Shown: positions 26,024-33,338 of the stretch, in pieces | Position numbering within the stretch: the stretch's first letter is position 1 | Layout of the letters: each line of letters starts with the position of its first letter | NCBI GenBank assembly: GCA_013360675.1 | Contig: JABWBB010000003.1 | Location: 1-64,000 of the forward strand | Length of the DNA stretch: 64,000 nt | Source: Phycisphaerales bacterium | GTDB taxonomy: Bacteria; Planctomycetota; Phycisphaerae; Phycisphaerales; UBA1924 | Direction of reading: 5' to 3' | Notes under the pieces: generated by a model | Told to the model about the DNA's origin: nothing | The model's input: only the letters and a program-made list of their open reading frames with translations | Databases searched by the model: none | Made by a program: the position numbers and the translations under genes

Positions 26024-27072
26024 CGCGGGGGAATGGTAGTGCCGTCGGCCCCGGGTTCCGCGACCCCGTACGTCTCGCCGCCGCCGCCCCCCTGAAAGTA
26101 GTTGCCCTGCGGCGTGTGAGGCGCGGGAGCGCGAGCCGCCTTTGGGGGCAACGGCTCGGGTTTGGCTTGACCGTCACGGATTCGTTCGAGAATCCGCTCG
26201 TGCTTTCGCAACTCGCTGTCGACCGCGGTCTCGGCATTGCGCCGGGCCCAGACCACGAGCATCGCGAACTGATAGAGCACGAGCGAGCCGTACGCCCACG
26301 CCGCGATGACCAACATCCACGCGATGCGAGCCACGATGAATGACGCGAATCCTCGTCCGGCGTTGGCTGTATAGAGCATCGCCCCGGCAAACGGCAACAG
26401 AGAGACAATCAGAATCCAGGGCAGCGCCCGGCATCGCCCGGTAAGCCCGTCGTCCTCGCTCCACGCCGCAAGCAATGACACATAAAAGAACAGCGCAAGC
26501 ACCCCCACGCCGCTGCCCAAAATAAAAAGCCAGGACCATGCCAACGTGTGATACGTAGGGATCGGTGCCGTCTGCATGCGTAGCCAGAGGTACGCATTCC
26601 AGAGCGCGAGCAGGGCCAGCGTTGTCCCGATCCGCACCGTCCATCGCAGCCAGCGCCATTCGCGGACAGGATCTTGTCCAACGGTCGCCACACCGAAAAC
26701 TCTCGGCCGCGTCACGCCCCATGCCCCAGCGATCAGAATCGCCGCTGGGATCGCCGCCACTACCACAAGCCAGGGCGAAGCCAGCCCGGCGGCCAGTTCG
26801 TAGATCAACAAGCCAAGAAACGCGATCCACAGGCTGGTATACCCCGCAAAGGCGCCCCATGCCGAGTACGCGAGCGGGGCCAGATACGAATCAGGGGCCT
26901 GTCCGAGCGTCCCCTCGCCGCGGCGTTTCGCAATCGTCGCTCCGCACTCGGGGCAGCGTCCGCCGACGCGCAGGCCCGTCAGGTCGTAGTTGCAGCGTGC
27001 ACATTGCCCGACCGCAGGAGCCGCTTCGAGCACCCCACGCGACAAGCCCGGTGGAAGAACCGCTTTCCCCAT
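26020..27072 (-). CDS. Polytopic membrane protein with N-terminal zinc ribbon
   Basis: The 350-aa product begins with a zinc ribbon (about 24-45): CARCNYDLTGL then GRCPECGA, four cysteines in two CxxC pairs. Six or so hydrophobic segments follow between about 70 and 285, then a charged helix (about 285-310) and a Pro/Gly-rich tail. A second membrane protein in the window (47804-48451) carries the same ribbon at its C-terminus. The function is unknown; the ribbon may bind zinc or a protein partner. It lies 8 bp after purQ and overlaps mnmA by GTGA, so it is cotranscribed with them. No Shine-Dalgarno site is seen. Confidence 0.8.
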   Translation of the reverse strand: MGKAVLPPGLSRGVLEAAPAVGQCARCNYDLTGLRVGGRCPECGATIAKRRGEGTLGQAPDSYLAPLAYSAWGAFAGYTSLWIAFLGLLIYELAAGLASPWLVVVAAIPAAILIAGAWGVTRPRVFGVATVGQDPVREWRWLRWTVRIGTTLALLALWNAYLWLRMQTAPIPTYHTLAWSWLFILGSGVGVLALFFYVSLLAAWSEDDGLTGRCRALPWILIVSLLPFAGAMLYTANAGRGFASFIVARIAWMLVIAAWAYGSLVLYQFAMLVVWARRNAETAVDSELRKHERILERIRDGQAKPEPLPPKAARAPAPHTPQGNYFQGGGGGETYGVAEPGADGTTIPPR

Positions 27073-27080
27073 GTGGCTGT

Positions 27081-27899
27081 CTACCGCGTGACGCCCGCAA
27101 CGGCTTCAACCGCGTTGCGGAACATCATCGCCCCGGGCGTTTCGCCGCCCCGAACGCCGGCCTCAAGCCGCGTCCAGTACGGGTGGCGGTGCCAATCCAG
27201 GAACCGATCCGGGTGCGGCATGAGCCCGAAGACCCGCCCCGTGGCGTCGCAGATCCCGGCGACCGCCCCCTCTGACCCGTTGTAGTTGTCGGTGTAACGC
27301 AGCGCCACTTGTCCACCCACTTCAATGGCTTTGAGCACGCTCGGCGAGGCGGTGACGAAGCGTCCCTCGCCGTGCGCGACGGGGAGCATCGACGCATCGC
27401 CGCCGGGGGCGATGGCGTCGCACGCCTCGGCCAGGCCGCGCGTCCAAACGCAGCGGCTCTGGGGCTCATACTTCACGCCGACCCAGCGGTCGCAGAACCT
27501 CGCGTCTTTGTTGTCGGTGAGCGAACAGACCTGCGCGGGGGGATATTCCTCGGGCCAGTCTTCGCCCGCATTGGGCCCGGGCAACAGCCCGATCTGCACC
27601 AGTACCTGAAATCCGTTGCAGACTCCGATGATCGGGCAGCCCCGAAGGACCGCCGACCGCAGGACGGGGTAGAGGCGTTCGCGGGCCTTCATGGCGAAGA
27701 TCCGTCCCGAGGCGACGTCGTCCCCATAGGAAAACCCGCCGGGGAAGCCAATCAGGTCAAACTCGTGCACGCGTGAGGGGTCGCGCACGAGCGCGTCGAG
27801 GTGTTCGAGGCGGACGCTCGCGCCCGCCCCGGCAAAGCCGCGGCAGAGTTCGGCGTCGCAGTTGGTCCCCGCCGACCGGATCACCAGTGCCCTGATCAT
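27081..27899 (-). CDS. purQ: Phosphoribosylformylglycinamidine synthase, glutaminase subunit
   Basis: This is the glutamine amidotransferase subunit of FGAM synthase in purine synthesis. The 272-aa product has RSAGTNCD, FPGGFSYGDD, the catalytic Cys in GVCNGFQVL and the His/Glu pair in GLMPHPDR. It is longer than typical PurQ (about 225 aa) because of extra loops in the middle and at the C-terminus. purL and purS are not next to it. The ATG at 27899 lies 5 nt after TACGCT with no Shine-Dalgarno site. It heads the purQ-zinc ribbon-mnmA operon. Confidence 0.94.
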   Translation of the reverse strand: MIRALVIRSAGTNCDAELCRGFAGAGASVRLEHLDALVRDPSRVHEFDLIGFPGGFSYGDDVASGRIFAMKARERLYPVLRSAVLRGCPIIGVCNGFQVLVQIGLLPGPNAGEDWPEEYPPAQVCSLTDNKDARFCDRWVGVKYEPQSRCVWTRGLAEACDAIAPGGDASMLPVAHGEGRFVTASPSVLKAIEVGGQVALRYTDNYNGSEGAVAGICDATGRVFGLMPHPDRFLDWHRHPYWTRLEAGVRGGETPGAMMFRNAVEAVAGVTR

Positions 27900-27904
27900 G
27901 CCCA

Positions 27905-27910
27905 AGCGTA
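27905..27910 (-). promoter_or_regulatory. -10 box of purQ, leaderless type
   Basis: TACGCT on the minus strand ends 5 nt before the purQ ATG. The opposing -10 of the DUF1015 gene is only 26 bp away, so the two promoters must overlap. Confidence 0.52.
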
Positions 27911-27936
27911 TGCGCCGCCGCCCCACCCTCGCCTTC

Positions 27937-27942
27937 TACACT
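27937..27942 (+). promoter_or_regulatory. -10 box of the DUF1015 gene, leaderless type
   Basis: TACACT ends 5 nt before the ATG at 27948. Its -35 region would fall on the purQ -10 box and start. Confidence 0.52.
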
Positions 27943-27947
27943 TGGCC

Positions 27948-29291
27948 ATGCCACACGTATACCCCTTCAACGCGATCCAGTTCCGCGCGGGCGACCTGAG
28001 CACTCACGTCGCGCCCCCCTACGACGTGCTTGATGCCGCCGCCAAGGCACGCCTGCAGGCGCGCAACAGCGCCAACATCGTCGCCATCGATCTGCCCCAC
28101 ACGCCCGCGAAGGAACTCGGCCCGCCCGAGGCCTACGCCGGGGCGGCGAGCACCCTGAAGAAGTGGCTGAGCGACGCGACCCTCACCCGGCGCTCAACCC
28201 CCGCGATGTTCGCCTATCGCCAGACCTTTCGTACAGGAGACAAGACCTTCCAGCGCAACGGCATGGCCTGCTGCGTCGACACCGTTCCCTTCGGCCCGCG
28301 CGATGGCGGCGGCATCCTCCCCCACGAAGAGACCTTTTCGGGTCCCAAAGAAGATCGCTTCGCCCTCATGAAGGCGACGGCGACCCAGCTCTCTCCCATC
28401 TTCGGACTGCACGCCGATGAACGCAGCCTGGCCACCAACCTCGTCCAGAGCGTGATGGCCAAATCCAATCCCGACATGACCGCCGACATGGGCGACGGCG
28501 TGCTGCACGAGGCATGGACGATCACCGACCCGGCGGTCATCAAGGCCTATGGCGATGCGCTCGCGGGCGAGGATGTCTTCATCGCCGACGGGCACCATCG
28601 CTACACCACGGGCCTCAACTATCTCAAGATGCTCGAAGCCGCGGGGACCGTACCCGCCGATCACCCCGCGCGCCGCTGCATGATGGTGCTCATCGGCATG
28701 CGCGACCCGGGGCTGGTGATCTGGCCCACGCACCGCGTGCTGGGCGGCATGAAGAACTATTCGCTCGACGCGCTCAAGGCCGCGTGCACGCCGCACTTCA
28801 ACCTGCAGCCGGCCCCGGGCGGCCTTGGTGCGATCGAGACGGCCATGGCCAAGGCGACGGCCGCGAGCGGTGCGACCTCCAACGTGCTGGGGTTCTACGA
28901 CTTTGCCTCGGGCCAGAGTTTCATCGCGACGCCCACCAGCGCCGACCCGCTGGCGGCCCGCTTCCCGGGCAAGCCCCGCGCCTGGCGCGAACTCGACGTG
29001 GCGATCATTCAGTACGTCGTCGTCGAACAGATCTGCCAGCCCTCGCTCAACGCGGGCAATCCGGTCAAGTGGGCCTTCCCGCACACGATCCACGAGGTGG
29101 AAGAGATCGGCAAGGGGGCCGAGACGGGCGCGGGAGGCGGGGCCAACTTCGCCCAGCTCGCGGTGATCGTGCGCCCCACGCCGCTGAGCGCGGTGCGCGA
29201 GGTCAGCCGCGCGGGCGAGTTGATGCCCCAGAAGAGCACGTTCTTCTTCCCCAAGCTGGCGACGGGGCTCTTCCTCAACCCGCTGGGCTAA
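27948..29291 (+). CDS. DUF1015 family protein
   Basis: The 447-aa product belongs to the DUF1015 family, of unknown biochemical function and cytoplasmic by sequence. Family features visible are the N-terminal FNAIQFRAGDLSTHVAPPYDV, ANIVAIDLP, MFAYRQTF, GILPHEETFSGPKEDR, the highly conserved FIADGHHRYTT and a C-terminal VKWAFPHTIHEV-PTPLSAVREV region ending MPQKSTFFFPKLATGLFL. The ATG at 27948 was chosen over upstream in-frame starts because it fits the family N-terminus and follows a -10 box. It is divergent from purQ. Confidence 0.9.
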   Translation: MPHVYPFNAIQFRAGDLSTHVAPPYDVLDAAAKARLQARNSANIVAIDLPHTPAKELGPPEAYAGAASTLKKWLSDATLTRRSTPAMFAYRQTFRTGDKTFQRNGMACCVDTVPFGPRDGGGILPHEETFSGPKEDRFALMKATATQLSPIFGLHADERSLATNLVQSVMAKSNPDMTADMGDGVLHEAWTITDPAVIKAYGDALAGEDVFIADGHHRYTTGLNYLKMLEAAGTVPADHPARRCMMVLIGMRDPGLVIWPTHRVLGGMKNYSLDALKAACTPHFNLQPAPGGLGAIETAMAKATAASGATSNVLGFYDFASGQSFIATPTSADPLAARFPGKPRAWRELDVAIIQYVVVEQICQPSLNAGNPVKWAFPHTIHEVEEIGKGAETGAGGGANFAQLAVIVRPTPLSAVREVSRAGELMPQKSTFFFPKLATGLFLNPLG

Positions 29292-29314
29292 GGACCAAGG
29301 GGCAGGAAAAGCGA

Positions 29315-30307
29315 TTACAGGTCGGCGATCTCGCCCGTCAGCGGCTCAATCAGGTCCTTGATCGTGACCAGGCCCACGGGGCGGCCGCTCGCGTCTTCGA
29401 CGATCGCCACGCCCGTACGCGCGCGGCGGATGGCCAGCAGCGCGTCGCGCGCGGGAGTCTGCGCCTTCACACGCACGGGCGGGGTCATCAACTGCGCCAC
29501 GCTCTGGTCGGGGCGCGTGTGCAGATCGGCCTGGTGCAGCACCCCCACGACCACCCCCGCCTTGTTCACCACCGGGATCCGGGCGTGAGAAACGGACCCG
29601 ATCGCCCGCATCGCCTGCACGCGCGAGCACTCCAGGGGCACGCTGCGCACCTTGGCCCAGCGCACCATCTCGTCCGACACCCGCACGCGCCCAAAGACCA
29701 GCGCCCGGTCCACCAGTGACACCTGTGCCTCCGACAGTTCTCCCTGTCCGGCCCCCTCCTTCAGCAGCGCGGCGACCCGCTGACGCGCGTCGCTGATGTG
29801 CTCGGCCTTCAGCCCCGCCGCCACCTCGATCGCCCGCGACATCATCCGCGCCAGCGGCAGCACGCCCGTCAGCGTCAGTACGATCCGCATGCCCGACAGC
29901 ACGCGCGCGAAGCGGTAGGTCAGCGAGTCGGCCTCGACCCGGAAGAGTTCCTTGGGCAGCGCCTCGCCAAAGACAAAGAGCACCGGCGTGAGCACGAGCG
30001 TCGTGATCACCGCGACCTCTCCGGGGGTGCGCCCGCCCGACTCGAGCAGCGTGGTCATCGCCAACGCGCCCACATAGTTGACGATGTTGTTCCCGATCAG
30101 CAGCGCAGCCAAGAGCCGGTCGGGCTGCTCGAGCTCGCGTTTGAGCACACGGGCCGCTCGATCGGGGCGCGACGTCCGCCCCGCGCGAAGGTCAAGCCGC
30201 ACGCGGTTGAGCGTGTAGCAACCGACCTCGACCCCGCTGAAGCACGAGCTCGCCGTGAGCGCGACGAGCATCAGCGTCCACCAAATGGCGAGTTCCATGG
30301 TGGTCAC
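29315..30307 (-). CDS. CNNM/DUF21-CBS membrane protein (short form)
   Basis: The 330-aa product has an N-terminal DUF21 (CNNM) membrane domain with about four hydrophobic segments (5-30, 60-85, 90-115, 125-150). Two CBS domains follow (about 205-320, with IPVVNKAGVVVGVLHQADL and GRPVGLVTIKDLIEPLTGEI). It lacks the CorC/HlyC C-terminal domain that its upstream neighbour has. Such proteins are linked to magnesium or cobalt transport. The GTG at 30307 overlaps the upstream TGA and has GGAGGT 6 nt before it; an ATG at 30298 is a second option. Confidence 0.85.
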   Translation of the reverse strand: MTTMELAIWWTLMLVALTASSCFSGVEVGCYTLNRVRLDLRAGRTSRPDRAARVLKRELEQPDRLLAALLIGNNIVNYVGALAMTTLLESGGRTPGEVAVITTLVLTPVLFVFGEALPKELFRVEADSLTYRFARVLSGMRIVLTLTGVLPLARMMSRAIEVAAGLKAEHISDARQRVAALLKEGAGQGELSEAQVSLVDRALVFGRVRVSDEMVRWAKVRSVPLECSRVQAMRAIGSVSHARIPVVNKAGVVVGVLHQADLHTRPDQSVAQLMTPPVRVKAQTPARDALLAIRRARTGVAIVEDASGRPVGLVTIKDLIEPLTGEIADL

Positions 30308-31614
30308 GCGCCCACCTCCCCCGCCGCGCCGGGCTCAACGCTCTTGATCAGCGTGACGCCCACACGCCCCACGCTCCGCCCGGACATCGACAGCACGCGC
30401 AGCCGCATGCCCGCCCGCTCCACCTCGTCGCCCGGTCGTGGCAGTCGCCCCAGCGCCGCGATGATGATCCCCCCCACCGTGCTGACGCGGGCCTGCCCGT
30501 CGCGTCGACCCAGCGAACCAAAGATCTCGCTCCAATCGTGCACGTTCATCGCCCCGGACACTTCCCACTGCCCCGGGGCAATGGTGCGCACCATCGCCCC
30601 GCCTTCGTCCCCTGTGTCGTTGCCACCCGCGATCAACTCGTCGACCAGATCTTCCATCCCGACCAGGCCTGTCACATCGCCCGATTCGCTCACGCACAGC
30701 GAGATGTCCGAACGCGTCGTGCGAAAATGCTCGAGCAGCTGATCCAATCTGGCCCGCTCAGGGACGAACCGTGGGGGCTCGATCCATCGCCCCAGGTGCT
30801 GCGATCGCACGACCTCGGGGTCGCGGTTGAGCGCGGGCAGGAGGCGCTGCGCGTTGATGAATCCCGTGGGAGGGCCTTCGTTCTCGTCGGCCCGCACCGG
30901 AAACTTGGTGTGCCCCGTGCGCTGGCAAAGGGCCAGCAGATCGGCGACGGTCGCGCCCGAGCCGATCCACGCCAGGCGCATGCGCGGCGTCATCACATCG
31001 CGCACACGCAGGGTGTGCAGGCTCACCACCTCGCCCAGGAGTCGCTGCTCGTCGCTTTCGAGCACGCCCTGCTTGGCCCCCATGGCCAGCAGCGACGAGA
31101 GTTCCTCGACCGTCAGAGGCGTGTGCTCGGCGGCCCCGGCCGGGCGGAAAAGCCTCGACAGCGGCGTCACGATCAGATCGCCCGCCACGTAACGCACTGG
31201 GGCGGCGATGCGATACACCGTCAGCAGCGGTCGCGCAAAGAGTGTGCAATACAGCACGCGATGACCCGTGGCCAGCGTCTTGGGCACGATCTCGCCCAGG
31301 GCGATCAGCAGCAGCACGCTCCCCACCGCAAAGCCCGCCGCCCACAACCCCGACAGCAGCGTGGTCACCACCGATGCGAGCGTGAAATACGCCGCGTTCA
31401 TGGCGGTGTTGCCCACGAGGATCATGACCAGCAGAGGCCTGGGCTGGACCAGAAGCGTCGCCACCGCGCCCGCCGCCTCGGGCGCGATCTTGCGCATGCG
31501 GAGCCTGTCTTCCTGGCGAAGACTGAACAACGCCGTCTCGGTGGCCGAGCAGAACGCCGAGCCGACCAGCATCGGGAGCATCAACAGGCTGAACATGAGC
31601 TCGAGCGCGGGCAT
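30304..31614 (-). CDS. CNNM/DUF21-CBS-CorC_HlyC membrane protein
   Basis: The 436-aa product has a DUF21 membrane domain (hydrophobic segments at about 4-22, 60-90, 95-120, 130-150) with the typical SATETALFSL start. Paired CBS domains occupy about 205-330 (TKFPVRADENEGPPTGFINA; GDVTGLVGMEDLVDELIAG), and a CorC_HlyC domain occupies about 345-425 (WEVSGAMNVHDW, TVGGIIIAALGRLPRPGDEV). It is likely a Mg2+/Co2+ efflux or transport-associated protein. The ATG at 31614 was chosen as the first before the membrane segment. It is the middle gene of a three-gene operon. Confidence 0.9.
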   Translation of the reverse strand: MPALELMFSLLMLPMLVGSAFCSATETALFSLRQEDRLRMRKIAPEAAGAVATLLVQPRPLLVMILVGNTAMNAAYFTLASVVTTLLSGLWAAGFAVGSVLLLIALGEIVPKTLATGHRVLYCTLFARPLLTVYRIAAPVRYVAGDLIVTPLSRLFRPAGAAEHTPLTVEELSSLLAMGAKQGVLESDEQRLLGEVVSLHTLRVRDVMTPRMRLAWIGSGATVADLLALCQRTGHTKFPVRADENEGPPTGFINAQRLLPALNRDPEVVRSQHLGRWIEPPRFVPERARLDQLLEHFRTTRSDISLCVSESGDVTGLVGMEDLVDELIAGGNDTGDEGGAMVRTIAPGQWEVSGAMNVHDWSEIFGSLGRRDGQARVSTVGGIIIAALGRLPRPGDEVERAGMRLRVLSMSGRSVGRVGVTLIKSVEPGAAGEVGA

Positions 31615-31621
31615 GCGTGCG

Positions 31622-32176
31622 TTAGTCCTGCGCCCGTCCGCTCGCGTCCTCACGGCCCGGGTCAACCTGTTCGATCAGGCGCTCAATGTAACGCCACGCG
31701 TTGAGTTCGCGTCGGATCTCTCCCAGGTGCTCGGGTGAAGGATCGGGCATCGCCGCCTTGAAATGTCGTGACAGTCGGGCGATATACCCCTCCCGCTCCT
31801 TGGCGGCCCACGCGTGCCAGCGCGGCCGTTCCTCCGGGACGCTCTCCTCGATCGCCTCGCGGGTCTGCATCATGTCCATGAGAAAGCCCGGAGGGAGCGA
31901 TTTATCCGCGTCCTTCTCCGCACCGCCCAGGCGTCGCAGCAGCGCCCCGGCTCGGGTCTCGGGATTGTCCAGCACCTCGCGGGCCTGATTCAGTCGGGCG
32001 GCACGCCGGGCGGCCTCGTCGTCACCCCGGGCCAGATCGGGGTGGATCCGAGCCATTTCTTCCAGGTATGTCGATCGAATCAGCCCGGGCTCAATGTCGA
32101 AGGTCGGGGCAAGCCCCAGCACGTCAAAAGGATCCGCGTGCATCTCTTCGAAGCGGATTGACGAACCTTCGCCCAT
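31622..32176 (-). CDS. hscB: HscB-like J-domain co-chaperone
   Basis: The 184-aa product resembles HscB, which delivers the scaffold IscU to HscA during iron-sulfur cluster assembly. The J-domain has DPFDVLGLAPTF, a helix with the invariant HPD in RIHPDLARGD, and LNQAREVLDNPETRAGALLRRLG. A three-helix C-terminal domain follows, as in HscB. No HscA or IscU gene is nearby. The ATG at 32176 is used because TATCGT lies 5 nt before it; the ATG at 32143 (MHADPF) fits the family length and is a real alternative. It heads the operon with the two CBS membrane proteins. Confidence 0.75.
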   Translation of the reverse strand: MGEGSSIRFEEMHADPFDVLGLAPTFDIEPGLIRSTYLEEMARIHPDLARGDDEAARRAARLNQAREVLDNPETRAGALLRRLGGAEKDADKSLPPGFLMDMMQTREAIEESVPEERPRWHAWAAKEREGYIARLSRHFKAAMPDPSPEHLGEIRRELNAWRYIERLIEQVDPGREDASGRAQD

Positions 32177-32181
32177 AATGG

Positions 32182-32187
32182 ACGATA
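32182..32187 (-). promoter_or_regulatory. -10 box of the hscB-like operon, leaderless type
   Basis: TATCGT on the minus strand lies 5 nt before the ATG at 32176. Confidence 0.42.
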
Positions 32188-32230
32188 GACAGCCGGACCG
32201 GCAGCGTGCCCGGCCGCGGGGAGTGCCCAC

Positions 32231-32932
32231 ATGCACCACATCGGGATCGTCGGCGTCAGCCCGGAGGGTGCGGCCCTCTTCTATCGCCAGCTCACACGCC
32301 ACGCCTCGAAGCTGCTGCCCGAGGGCGAGCAGCCTCGCGTCAGCGTGCACAACGAGCCCCTTCAGCAGTACATCGATGCCATCCGCTTTGACGACTGGCA
32401 CACGGTCGGACGACTGCTGCGCCGCTCGGCCGAGTTGCTGGCCCGATGCGGCGCCGAGTTCTGCCTGACCCCCGACAACGCCGTCCAGCATGCGATCCAG
32501 CTCGCCGAGGTCGGCAGCCCGATCCCCTGGCTGGCCACGACCGATCTGGTCGCCCAGGCCGTCGCCACCGATCAGCGGAAAATGGTTGGGCTGATCGGGA
32601 CCAAGCTGGTCATGCACTCTTCGACCTACCAGACTCCGCTCGGGCTGCGCGGCATCCGGGTCCTGCCCCCGGAGCCCGACGAGGCCGATGCCCTCGATCG
32701 CATCATTTACGGCGAGTTGATCTACGGGCACATCCGCCCCGACTCCAAGCGGTTCATGTTCGAGGTCCTGACACGACTCGCCGAGCGGGGCTGCGAGGGG
32801 ATCATCCTGGGATGCAGTGAGGCTCCGCTGGTGGTCACGGCCGAGAACTCCCCCCTGCCGGTCTATGACCCGGGCGAGATCCTGGCCCTGGCGGGGATCC
32901 GCCGGACGATCGCCCCGGCGGCGTCGGCCTGA
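32231..32932 (+). CDS. Asp/Glu racemase-like protein
   Basis: The 233-aa product has the Asp/Glu/hydantoin racemase fold: MHHIGIVGVSPEGAALFYRQL at the start, SVHNEPLQQYID, KMVGLIGTKLVMHSSTYQ, and the second catalytic cysteine in IILGCSEAPLV. The first catalytic position, normally CNT, reads TPDN at residues 80-83, so one of the two general acid/base cysteines is absent. A Thr/Cys pair is known in some amino acid racemases, so it may still be active, with altered specificity. GGGGAG precedes the ATG. It is monocistronic and divergent from hscB. Confidence 0.85.
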   Translation: MHHIGIVGVSPEGAALFYRQLTRHASKLLPEGEQPRVSVHNEPLQQYIDAIRFDDWHTVGRLLRRSAELLARCGAEFCLTPDNAVQHAIQLAEVGSPIPWLATTDLVAQAVATDQRKMVGLIGTKLVMHSSTYQTPLGLRGIRVLPPEPDEADALDRIIYGELIYGHIRPDSKRFMFEVLTRLAERGCEGIILGCSEAPLVVTAENSPLPVYDPGEILALAGIRRTIAPAASA

Positions 32933-33338
32933 GCATTCGGGGTCTGAATGGGCGGAACTGTCCGCCTCTCCCCGCGAATGGACCCGAGCGTGCCTATCGC
33001 CCTCGGACCCGGGCAAATACCGGCCCGCCTGTATACGCATCCACTTGGCCTCGCTGACTTGACGCTGGGTCGGGTGATCCGTTAGGCTGGGGTGACTGGG
33101 ACGCATCGGCGCGGCCGGGTGCTGCGCCGGATCCGACCGCGAGGCGAACTCTGAGCCATAATGGTTCAGGTTCGCCGGAGCCGGACGGAACGGCCGCCTC
33201 AGAGACGCCTGCGGTCGATGTCGCGTCCGCGCAAAGCACGGAACGCGGCCCAGCCCCCGGCTGAAGCCGGTGGTCTTGGACGGGCGAGGTCGGGCGTTAC
33301 TTTTGTTTGTGGAAGATCTGGTCTCGAAGGAGTTTGCG
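32933..33338. other. 406-bp intergenic region with leader of the giant gene
   Basis: No convincing gene lies here. It holds one strong promoter (33059-33088), a second weak -10-like CATAAT at 33157-33162, and a small hairpin CCGGC-TGAA-GCCGG at 33257-33270 in the predicted leader of about 245 nt. Confidence 0.6.
33059..33088 (+). promoter_or_regulatory. Promoter of the giant extracellular protein gene
   Basis: TTGACG (33059-33064), an 18-nt spacer and TAGGCT (33083-33088) form the best sigma70-type match in the window. The transcript would carry a leader of about 245 nt before the ATG at 33339. Confidence 0.65.
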
